A stretch of DNA of 6,097 nucleotides from Methanomicrobium sp. (lineage in GTDB: Archaea > Halobacteriota > Methanomicrobia > Methanomicrobiales > Methanomicrobiaceae). The stretch covers positions 1-6,097 of the forward strand of contig JAFZMT010000090.1 of the NCBI GenBank assembly GCA_017553245.1. The letters are read 5' to 3'. The translations under genes were made by a program, and so were the position numbers. This document shows, piece after piece, positions 1 through 5,908 of this stretch. The notes beneath the pieces were generated by a model, which saw nothing but the letters and a program-made list of their open reading frames with translations, made no database searches and was not told the DNA's origin. Position 1 is the first letter of the stretch. Every line of letters begins with the position of its first letter.

Positions 1-449
1 CGCACGGTCCCGCTGTCCCTCCCGCGCCGGATGAGACTGTTAATAATCAGGTTATCCCGCAGGACGAAAATCGGGTGGATACGGATAATTACAGAATTAT
101 TGTTTCGGGTGTCAGCGTCAATACAAGCAACGTTCCCGCGGGATATACCCCCTTCGGCAGTCAGTATGACATTTATCTGCGCAATGAGGGCGAACCTCAG
201 TCGATTAATCTGACTCTGAGTACCAATACGGGTGCTCTGGGAAGTCAGGTCGGAACGCTTACGCTGATGAGACTTGAAGGTGCGGACACGGAAACGGATA
301 AGTGGTCGGTTTTCGCACCTGCCGATAAGATTGAGCCTTATGAGGTCTGGGTGACCGTACCCTATTCGGGCACGTATCGCCTGTTTTATATGAAAGCTGC
401 CGAGCCGTTGCCGCAGAATCCGCCCGTGCCGGCAGGCAATAAAGCATGA
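1..449 (+). CDS. C-terminal part of a beta-rich, probably extracellular protein of unknown function (5' end outside window)
   Basis: The reading frame is open from position 3 to the TGA at 447-449, giving 148 visible residues, so the true start lies upstream. A GTG at 75 is an internal codon rather than a likely start, because the frame continues upstream without a stop and no ribosome binding site precedes it. The first 25 or so residues are rich in Pro, Asn and Asp (starting HGPAVPPAPDE), like a linker. Then comes a region of about 110 residues with alternating hydrophobic and polar residues typical of a beta-sandwich (NYRIIVSGVSV, QYDIYLRNEG, YEVWVTVPYSGTYRLFYM). It ends in a short Pro-rich tail. 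There is no membrane segment or anchor in the visible part, and no cysteine. I do not recognise the family. It is followed after 50 bases by the PEGA-protein gene on the same strand, so the two may be co-transcribed. An exported or cell-surface role is inferred from composition and neighbour only. Confidence 0.75.
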   Translation, partial: HGPAVPPAPDETVNNQVIPQDENRVDTDNYRIIVSGVSVNTSNVPAGYTPFGSQYDIYLRNEGEPQSINLTLSTNTGALGSQVGTLTLMRLEGADTETDKWSVFAPADKIEPYEVWVTVPYSGTYRLFYMKAAEPLPQNPPVPAGNKA

Positions 450-480
450 ACAGAACAAATTACATGAATAGAACAGATTA
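446..480 (+). repeat. 17-bp imperfect tandem direct repeat between two genes
   Basis: ATGAACAGAACAAATTA at 446-462 is followed, after one C, by ATGAATAGAACAGATTA at 464-480. The copies match at 15 of 17 positions. The first ATG overlaps the TGA stop of the upstream gene. The two copies read together as an 11-codon frame, MNRTNYMNRTD, ending in TAA at 479-481. The repeat itself is certain; coding or regulatory meaning is not established. Confidence 0.7.
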
Positions 481-499
481 ACTATAATTTTTCGCCGTT

Positions 500-2374
500 A
501 TGAAAACCGCAATTCGGACTGAGAGATTTCTTTACGTGGCGCTTTCAGCCCTGATTCTCCTTCTTATTCTGATGCCCGCTGTCGATGCCGCCGTCGGAGA
601 GGCTTTTAAGATTGAGACCGAGCCTATGGGGGCAAAGATCTGGATTGACGGCAATTACCGCGGTCTGTCGGATAAGGACACGGTCTTTTACAGTTTTGAG
701 ACGGGCGATCATCTCGTCCGTCTGGAACTTGACGGTTATGAGCCGTATGAGGTTGTTAAGACCGTAAGCGAAGGCGCATCCGAGATTGTGTATCATAAGT
801 TCAAGCCGATTCAGACCACGGGTCAGATCGGATTTTACAGTGTGCCCACCGGCGCCGAGATTTACCTTGACGGTCGCTATGTCGGCAAAACTCCGTATAC
901 CATGGATAAAGTTGAGCCGGGCACATATACGGTTGTGATTAAGCACAGAGGATATGAGGACTGGACAGGCAGTGTTAACGTCGAGGCTGGTAAGTTATCC
1001 GAGGTAAATGCCGATATGGTGCTTGCGGATGTGCCGATTTCGATAAAGACTCAGCCTGAAGGCTTCGATCTCTACATCGACGGGGAGTATGTCGGCAAGA
1101 CTCCGTATACGGGCACGATTTCGCAGGGTAAGCATACTTTTCGCGCCGAAAAATTAGGTTACAGGACGGTTGAGGAGACCTTTTATGTGGGCTTTGAGGG
1201 CGTTGTCCGTATGTATGTCCCCGAGACCACGGTGCTTGAGGCTATGGCTGAGGTCGAGGCGACAATCACGGCAAATCTCAAATACAATCCGGCGCTGGCT
1301 AAGCAACTGCTGAGGCAGGCGCGTGAAGCATACGATCTCAAAGATTACGATACCGCAATCAATCTCACACAGCAGGCGATGAACGCGGCTGAGGACGTTG
1401 ACCTCGACGGCGTCAAAAACGCCGATGATATTGTGGCGGGAATCGAGAACAGCAAAATCTATGTTCTGCCGTTCATCATCGCATTCGTCTTAATTGTGCT
1501 GTTTGCGGCGAACTTCATGCGGCATCGCGTGAAACCGGTTATCGTTCTTGAAGTCCCGAAAGCCCTGCGTGCCGAAGGAGAAAGCCCGCAGTATGTGAAG
1601 CTGAGCGTCGATGCAAAAGGCGGCGCATACCGCGCTTTTGTCTGCACGGTCTATCTCGACGACGAGTCCATGGAGCACTTCGTCGAACCCGGCAGTTATG
1701 AGGTTCTGATTGCGGGAACGCACAGGACTCTCGGAGATCACCGTGTCGCCGTCGAACTCAAGATATCCAAGACGCGTTACGGGGTTACGACCGCAAGGTC
1801 GGAGGAGTCGTATACGGTCTTCGATGACGAAAATATAATCGACAGTGACAGCATGTCGCTCATCGAAGGCGAGGGCGCGGACGGCACGGGAATCGGCGCC
1901 GGCGGCAAAAGCAAGCCGAAACGCTTCGATCTCGGGGCGTTGTTCAGCGGCACTTCGGGTGCTTCGGGAACAAAGGGTAAGGCATCGGCAAAATCGGGTA
2001 AGGATTCGGCAAAAGATTCAAAGAAAGATTCAAAGAAGGAATCCAGGAAGGAATCAAAGACAGATACGGGAACGGAGTCGAAGAAAGATTCGGCAAAGGA
2101 TTCCAAGACCGAATCAAAAACCGATACCAAGACCGATTCCGCGAAAGATAAAGGAAAGGAATCAAAAGCCGATACAAAAGCCGCCGCAAAATCGGATGCC
2201 AAAACAGACACAAAAGCGGATACGAAACCCGATGCACCAAGGGACGCCGCGACCGAAAGCAAAACTGAAAAAGTAACCGAAAGTTCACCCGAAAGCACAA
2301 CCGGAAAAGGCGATGCGAAAACAGATGTGAAAACTGATGCGAAATCGGATGAGAAAAGCGGCGAAAAAAAGTAA
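500..2374 (+). CDS. Membrane-anchored PEGA-repeat protein with cytoplasmic beta domain and tetrad-repeat charged tail
   Basis: This 624-residue protein begins with a signal peptide or anchor (hydrophobic residues about 11-28, possible cleavage after PAVDA-30). Three PEGA-type repeats follow, at about 35-102, 107-175 and 177-242. The second and third share the motif YVGKTPYT after a YLDG or YIDG turn. PEGA domains are small beta modules of surface proteins, thought to bind envelope polymers or proteins. Residues 243-298 form a TPR-like helical hairpin. A DxDxDG loop at 299-310 could bind calcium. A transmembrane helix lies at about 319-339, followed by basic RHR, which puts the C-terminus inside. 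Residues about 347-440 are a beta-rich domain, possibly a degenerate PEGA relative. Residues 485-624 are a disordered Lys/Asp/Ser/Thr tail, with tetrads in register from 501. The ATG at 500 is chosen because the hydrophobic leader follows directly; no clear Shine-Dalgarno or promoter lies in the 50-base gap, so co-transcription with the upstream gene is likely. The binding target is unknown. Confidence 0.93.
   Translation: MKTAIRTERFLYVALSALILLLILMPAVDAAVGEAFKIETEPMGAKIWIDGNYRGLSDKDTVFYSFETGDHLVRLELDGYEPYEVVKTVSEGASEIVYHKFKPIQTTGQIGFYSVPTGAEIYLDGRYVGKTPYTMDKVEPGTYTVVIKHRGYEDWTGSVNVEAGKLSEVNADMVLADVPISIKTQPEGFDLYIDGEYVGKTPYTGTISQGKHTFRAEKLGYRTVEETFYVGFEGVVRMYVPETTVLEAMAEVEATITANLKYNPALAKQLLRQAREAYDLKDYDTAINLTQQAMNAAEDVDLDGVKNADDIVAGIENSKIYVLPFIIAFVLIVLFAANFMRHRVKPVIVLEVPKALRAEGESPQYVKLSVDAKGGAYRAFVCTVYLDDESMEHFVEPGSYEVLIAGTHRTLGDHRVAVELKISKTRYGVTTARSEESYTVFDDENIIDSDSMSLIEGEGADGTGIGAGGKSKPKRFDLGALFSGTSGASGTKGKASAKSGKDSAKDSKKDSKKESRKESKTDTGTESKKDSAKDSKTESKTDTKTDSAKDKGKESKADTKAAAKSDAKTDTKADTKPDAPRDAATESKTEKVTESSPESTTGKGDAKTDVKTDAKSDEKSGEKK
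878..1110 (+). repeat. Repeated PEGA core at DNA level
   Basis: The 23-base stretches at 878-900 and 1088-1110, which encode YVGKTPY in PEGA repeats 2 and 3, differ at one base only (AAA versus AAG for Lys). The rest of the two repeats has diverged. This suggests either a fairly recent exchange between the copies or strong constraint on the core loop. Confidence 0.7.
2000..2371 (+). repeat. 12-bp-period repeat encoding a tetrapeptide-repeat tail
   Basis: From residue 501 to the stop codon the PEGA protein consists of 31 consecutive tetrads, such as KDSA, KDSK, KESK, TDTK and ADTK. Position 2 is nearly always Asp or Glu, position 3 is small, and position 4 is mostly Lys or Ala. The phase slips by one residue near 601-604, after which the unit reads GDAK, TDVK, TDAK, SDEK. 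The DNA shows the matching 12-base period most clearly around 2014-2060. The segment is a mixed-charge, presumably disordered, cytoplasmic tail. Confidence 0.85.
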
Positions 2375-2382
2375 TCTTTTTT
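2364..2382. terminator. Bidirectional A/T-tract terminator between convergent genes
   Basis: The sequence AAAAAAAGTAATCTTTTTT overlaps the TAA stop (2372-2374) of the PEGA gene. It gives T6 (2377-2382) on the plus strand just after that gene, and T7 on the minus strand (2370-2364) about 26 bases past the stop of the response regulator. Archaeal RNA polymerase terminates at oligo-T tracts, so one element can serve both converging genes. The A and T tracts can also pair as a weak stem with a six-base loop. Use in vivo is inferred. Confidence 0.6.
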
Positions 2383-2386
2383 GAAA

Positions 2387-2404
2387 TTATCTTATTTATC
2401 TTAT
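2387..2404. repeat. Perfect 9-bp tandem duplication at the regulator stop codon
   Basis: TTATCTTAT occurs twice in direct succession (2387-2395 and 2396-2404). The second copy contains the stop codon of the response regulator (TAA on the minus strand at 2398-2396). It may be a slippage duplication in the terminator region. Confidence 0.6.
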
Positions 2405-4045
2405 AATCTTCTCGGAATCGAGATCCTCAAAGATCTTCTTCTCTTCCTCGGTCATCTCGTAATCGTCGGTCGTGTGTCTGGGCGCGGAGAACTCCCCCTC
2501 ACCCGAACCGTCCTGTGCGCCGCCGGCGCCGTTACCTGCGTTTGCGCCCTCGTTCTGACCGTCCGCAAGGTCGCCGTCCTGCTTTGCGACATCATCGTCC
2601 TCGTCCGCGTTGCCCTTATCGTCGGGCAGATCCATGCCCAGAGCAGTGAAGAGGCTCTTGATTCTCTCGTATCTCAGCCACTTCATATCCATCTCGAAGA
2701 TGAGATCCGAAAGCTCGTTGGCGGCTTTCATCACCTTTCGAAACTCCATCGAACTTTGCGGACCCGCAACCTTCTTTATCGTCGAAAGCGGCGGCTTTAA
2801 GCGGGCGCAGATATCCGCAATCGCCTCAATGTTCCTGCTCTGCGCACGGAAATTGCGGGAGAGCTTCTCATCGCGCTCCTCGACCTCCTTCTCGCGTGTC
2901 ACATCAAAGCAGATAATCGCAAAGTGCGTGATTTTACTGCCGTTGGAGAGCGGAATCGTCTCGATATTCAGATAATGCGCCACTTTGTCCTTGACATACG
3001 ACCTTTCCTTAACGGCAATCTCGCCCGGCACGCCGGACCTGTGGCTCTCGAAGAGATCCTTGTAATCCCACCTGTTGCCGAAGATGTCGTTTGGCAAAAT
3101 ATCGTAAACGGGCTTATCGAGCTGGTTTAAGTCGGCGCCGAGGCGTATGCAGAGGTTTGAAAACGCCGAATTATACACGACAATCTTCAGATTCGAATCT
3201 ATGAGGCAGACCGAATCCTTGATTGCGTCAAGCACAATCCGATAATACCTCTCAAGACTCGACTCGCCCTCGCCGATACCTCCCGCGGTCGGCTTGTATG
3301 GAATCAGAACGAAGAAGTATTCGTCGCTGTTCCAGCGATTGCCCTTGACAAAACCGATATTGAGCGACATCGGAACGAACTCGCCGTTCTTGTTCGTGAG
3401 CGTCACCGAATCCATCCACGAGAGCAGGTTGCGTTTTTCGGCGCCGTCGGACTGCAGGGACTCCATCATGTCGGCAATCTTCTTGCGGTCATGCCTGAAG
3501 AGATGGAAGATGTCGTAATCCGTCGCCTCTTCGCGCGAATATCCCGTAAGCGCCTGCGCCGGCGGGTTAATGCGGGTGATTTCGCCGTCGGGGGCGACCG
3601 TGATGACCGCATCGGAGACAAGCCGCAGTGTCGAATCTATAATCGCATTCGGCTCCACCTTTCTGATGACGTTGTGCTTGTGAAGCGTCATCTCGATATT
3701 GCTGTAGAGTTCGCGGTCGTTGAACGGCTTAATCAGGTATCCGAACGGATTTGACCGCAGGGCTTTCTTGATGGTCGCCTCGTCCGAGTGCGAGGTAAGG
3801 AAGATAATCGGGATATCGTAGAGGTTATAGATTCTTTCCGCGGCTTCGATGCCGTCCATGTCCCCCTGAAGCGTGATATCCATCAGAACGAGGTCGGGTT
3901 TCGTCTCCTTCGCAAGCTCGATTGACTCAAGCCCCGTCTGAGCTTCGCCGACCACGTAATATCCGAGATTTTCCAGAGTCTCCCTTATTTCAAGGGCGAC
4001 AATGCCTTCATCCTCGGTTATCAGAATTTTCTTGTTGGACGGCAT
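2396..4045 (-). CDS. Response regulator REC-PAS-PAS protein with degenerate, His-less DHp domain and acidic tail
   Basis: With the ATG at 4045 the protein has 549 residues; the in-frame GTG at 4054 would add three. The ATG is preferred because the GTG lies inside the AGGTGA Shine-Dalgarno (4056-4051), five bases before the ATG. Residues 5-125 are a complete receiver domain: acidic pair E11/D12, phosphoacceptor D56 in LVLMDIT, T84 in IIFLTS and K106 in YLIKPF. Two PAS-like domains follow, at about 133-252 and 265-386. A helical region (393-467) matches a HisKA/DHp helix pair, but ADICARLKPPLSTI has Ala (A414) where the phospho-His belongs. No ATPase domain follows. A Gly/Asn/Asp/Glu-rich linker (about 474-518) leads to a short acidic C-terminal helix. 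There is no DNA-binding domain, so output is presumably by protein contact, as for many archaeal regulators. The histidine kinase gene ends 15 bases upstream, so it is the likely phosphodonor and the two are probably one transcript. Confidence 0.92.
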   Translation of the reverse strand: MPSNKKILITEDEGIVALEIRETLENLGYYVVGEAQTGLESIELAKETKPDLVLMDITLQGDMDGIEAAERIYNLYDIPIIFLTSHSDEATIKKALRSNPFGYLIKPFNDRELYSNIEMTLHKHNVIRKVEPNAIIDSTLRLVSDAVITVAPDGEITRINPPAQALTGYSREEATDYDIFHLFRHDRKKIADMMESLQSDGAEKRNLLSWMDSVTLTNKNGEFVPMSLNIGFVKGNRWNSDEYFFVLIPYKPTAGGIGEGESSLERYYRIVLDAIKDSVCLIDSNLKIVVYNSAFSNLCIRLGADLNQLDKPVYDILPNDIFGNRWDYKDLFESHRSGVPGEIAVKERSYVKDKVAHYLNIETIPLSNGSKITHFAIICFDVTREKEVEERDEKLSRNFRAQSRNIEAIADICARLKPPLSTIKKVAGPQSSMEFRKVMKAANELSDLIFEMDMKWLRYERIKSLFTALGMDLPDDKGNADEDDDVAKQDGDLADGQNEGANAGNGAGGAQDGSGEGEFSAPRHTTDDYEMTEEEKKIFEDLDSEKIIR

Positions 4046-4050
4046 CTTCC

Positions 4051-4056
4051 TCACCT
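4051..4056 (-). promoter_or_regulatory. Shine-Dalgarno that decides the regulator start
   Basis: AGGTGA on the minus strand matches the complement of the conserved archaeal 16S 3' end (UCACCUCC). It sits five bases before the ATG at 4045. It lies in the 15-base gap after the kinase stop codon, which fits translation of the regulator from a shared mRNA. The alternative GTG start overlaps this site and is therefore less likely. Confidence 0.7.
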
Positions 4057-4060
4057 GTTA

Positions 4061-5752
4061 TTAGAGTTTACCTCTGAAATTTATGATTATTTCTGTGCCT
4101 TCGGACGCCCGCGATTCCGCACCGTTATCCGAGCCGTTATCCGACTCAACCGCCTCATTCCCGGAGTTCTTTATCTCGATGACGCCGTTCAACTGCCTCA
4201 CGAGCGAGCGTATAATCTTCATGCCGAGCGTGTTGGGGTTGTTGAGCAGGTTGCCGCCGTTTTTGCCCGCGCCCGAGAATCCGACGCCGTTGTCGCGGTA
4301 TGTGTAGATATAATGAACTTCGCCGTCCGCACCCGTGTTTGCGTTGCCCGCCTCGCCGCTCCCGGCATTGCCTTCCGCATTTCCTCCGACACTTCCCGCA
4401 TTTCCTTCCGTATTGCCCTCAGCATCGTCCCCGGCATCCGCATCCTGCGCCGGCACGGGTTTTTGCATGGATATGTCTATGGAGATTTTGCCCGCCCTTT
4501 TGTCGGGGAAGGCGTATTTGTAGGAGTTTGTGATGAGTTCGTTCGTGATGAGTGCGCAGGGGACTATGGTATCGAGGTCGAATGAGAGGTCGCTGTCGCC
4601 GGTGACCTCAATGCTGATATCGCCGAGATTCTCGGAATATTCGATGAGGATGTTCCTCGCGAGATTTTCAAGATATTCTCTGACGTCAATCTCGGCAAGA
4701 CCTTCGGAGCGGTAGAGTTTCTCGTGCACCATCGCCATGGAATAAATCCTCGTCTGGCAGTCGCGGAGCGTCTCGCATGCCTGTTCGTCCTCGGTTCTGT
4801 TCATCTGGAGCTTTAAGAGACTGACAATGACCTGAAGGTTGTTCTTGACCCTGTGGTGAACTTCGCGGATGAGCATCTCTTTCTCTTTAAGCGAAATCCG
4901 AAGGTTTTTCTGCGCGATTACGCTCTCGGTTATGTCCAGCATCCCTATCATTCGCAGTTCGACGCCGCCGTGCCTGTTTCTGAGGGTGCTGTGATAGACC
5001 TGACATGTGTGTATGTTGCCGTTTATGTCGGCGATATGTATCCTGAAGGTCTTGCCCGCGGATGACTCGTCCGCTGTCGTGCCCGCCATGCCTGCACCGG
5101 CGCTTACGGGTTCTTCTCTGCCCGCTGCCTCCCCGCCTGCCTCTTTGACGGTTGCCCTGCCCGCTTCTTCTTTACCCGTCTCCTTCCTGCCCGCGATCTC
5201 TCTGCCGATAATGGATTCGCGCATGTCTCCGCGGCAGATGTCGGGTATGAACTCCAACTCGAAGATATCCTTTCCTATGAGCGATCTGCGGTCGTATCCG
5301 AAGATATTGATGAGGCTGTCGTTGACGTCGCGGATAATGTTTCTGGAGTCCGTGACAATCATGGGCGCAGGCGACGTCTCAAAGAGTATCTTATACCTGT
5401 TCTCGGTCTTGTGAAGCGCAATGCTCAAAAGCGTTATGATAAGCCCGATTCCTATCATTATGACCGCGTAGATGCCGGTATCGAAGAGAGTCTCGCGGTT
5501 GTTCATGAGGAAGGCGAGGATTACGAAGAGAACGGTGACGGCAACTGTGTAGATGATTCCTTTGCGCTGATATATGAAGGATGCAAGGATAATCGGGATA
5601 AGGAAGATGTTTGCGACGCTGTATGACTGCGAGTTGCTTAATGAGATATAGCTTGCAGTGAAAGCCAGGGCTGTGAAGAGTCCGATTATTATCAGCCATA
5701 TTTTATCGGAATTTTCGGATCCGGTCCGTCTTAACAGGGTATTTTTGGTCAT
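4061..5752 (-). CDS. Membrane PAS sensor histidine kinase, HisKA_2 family, with low-complexity inserts
   Basis: This 563-residue sensor kinase has an N-terminal membrane unit of about four helices (residues 18-38, 46-61, 66-84, 92-113). A PAS domain (about 116-277) follows, then a HisKA_2 domain with EVHHRVKNNLQ, where H300 is the expected phosphate acceptor. The ATPase domain (about 390-559) has an N box (N404, E405, N409), a G1 box DNGVG (487-491) and a G2 motif NTLGM (507-511), so it should be active. Three hydrophilic inserts interrupt conserved folds: 183-233 in the PAS domain, 431-477 between the N box and the G1 strand, and 529-552 in the last beta hairpin. The signal is unknown; the short loops between the membrane helices argue against a large external ligand domain. 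The ATG at 5752 directly precedes the membrane region; no Shine-Dalgarno is seen, and the promoter would give a very short leader. It phosphorylates, most likely, the regulator encoded just downstream. Confidence 0.95.
   Translation of the reverse strand: MTKNTLLRRTGSENSDKIWLIIIGLFTALAFTASYISLSNSQSYSVANIFLIPIILASFIYQRKGIIYTVAVTVLFVILAFLMNNRETLFDTGIYAVIMIGIGLIITLLSIALHKTENRYKILFETSPAPMIVTDSRNIIRDVNDSLINIFGYDRRSLIGKDIFELEFIPDICRGDMRESIIGREIAGRKETGKEEAGRATVKEAGGEAAGREEPVSAGAGMAGTTADESSAGKTFRIHIADINGNIHTCQVYHSTLRNRHGGVELRMIGMLDITESVIAQKNLRISLKEKEMLIREVHHRVKNNLQVIVSLLKLQMNRTEDEQACETLRDCQTRIYSMAMVHEKLYRSEGLAEIDVREYLENLARNILIEYSENLGDISIEVTGDSDLSFDLDTIVPCALITNELITNSYKYAFPDKRAGKISIDISMQKPVPAQDADAGDDAEGNTEGNAGSVGGNAEGNAGSGEAGNANTGADGEVHYIYTYRDNGVGFSGAGKNGGNLLNNPNTLGMKIIRSLVRQLNGVIEIKNSGNEAVESDNGSDNGAESRASEGTEIIINFRGKL
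4322..4462 (-). repeat. Gly/Asn/Ala/Glu-rich repeat insert within the kinase ATPase domain
   Basis: This stretch encodes residues 431-477. EGNAGS appears twice (449-454 and 460-465), in units of 11 and 12 residues that end in GNA. The two 18-base copies differ at four positions, all of them third codon positions without amino acid change. The segment sits where ATPase domains usually have a short loop between the N-box helix and the strand leading to DNGVG. Confidence 0.7.
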
Positions 5753-5776
5753 TTTAAGCGCCGGCGTCGGTTATTC

Positions 5777-5799
5777 GGTTTTCGCTATATAGGTTTTCG
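5777..5799 (-). promoter_or_regulatory. Kinase-regulator operon promoter: TATA box flanked by 8-bp direct repeats
   Basis: On the minus strand TATATAG (5791-5785) is immediately preceded and followed by identical octamers CGAAAACC (5799-5792 and 5784-5777). The purine-rich upstream copy occupies the usual place of the BRE. Transcription would start about 25 bases downstream, near 5762, leaving a leader of roughly 10 bases before the ATG at 5752. The downstream octamer would lie between the TATA box and the start site, a position where a bound repressor could block polymerase. The promoter assignment is by position and motif only. Confidence 0.5.
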
Positions 5800-5810
5800 G
5801 AGGGGTATCT

Positions 5811-5838
5811 CCGTCCTGTATGTGAGTATTTAGGACGG
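5811..5838. promoter_or_regulatory. Inverted repeat upstream of the kinase promoter, possible operator
   Basis: CCGTCCT (5811-5817) and AGGACGG (5832-5838) are perfect 7-bp inverted copies separated by 14 bases. Inner bases allow a further partly paired stem with a four-base loop. No T tract follows on either strand, so it does not look like a terminator. Its centre is about 36 bp upstream of the kinase TATA box, where archaeal activators often bind. The regulator is unknown. Confidence 0.45.
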
Positions 5839-5908
5839 GAATGTATTAAAAGACTGTTGAGTTGATAAGAATTTTTTTAAATAACTCAGTTGTCATTTTG
5901 CAGTCTGT

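Noticed and set aside
75..77. GTG at 75 as the start of the first gene
   Set aside because: The same frame is open to the window edge, encoding a plausible Pro-rich linker, and no ribosome binding site precedes the GTG.
478..491. AT-rich TAACTATAATTTTT as a promoter for the PEGA gene
   Set aside because: It ends only 8 bases before the ATG, too close for an archaeal TATA box, which needs about 25 bases to the transcription start.
545..946. 133-codon minus-strand frame opposite the PEGA repeats
   Set aside because: It lies entirely antisense to conserved PEGA repeats, shows no domain-like pattern and has no promoter or ribosome binding site.
1777..2300. Long open frames on both strands within the PEGA-protein tail (minus 1777-2298, minus 1944-2300, plus 1845-2276)
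   Set aside because: The 12-base-period repeat has few stop triplets in any frame, so several frames stay open by composition. Their products are low-complexity mirrors (Ser/Phe/Val or Arg/Lys rich) with no start signals, while the main frame continues a recognisable PEGA protein.
2381..2800. 139-codon plus-strand frame after the PEGA gene
   Set aside because: It is antisense to the regulator C-terminus, begins in the terminator region with a TTG, and resembles no protein; the opposite strand has a clear domain architecture.
4046..4054. GTG start at 4054 for the response regulator
   Set aside because: The GTG is part of the AGGTGA Shine-Dalgarno that best serves the ATG at 4045. Receiver domains normally begin a few residues before the first strand, which fits the ATG.
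5007..5414. 135-codon plus-strand frame opposite the kinase PAS region
   Set aside because: The Ala/Pro/Ser-rich product reflects the low-complexity insert read backwards; the kinase on the other strand is well supported.
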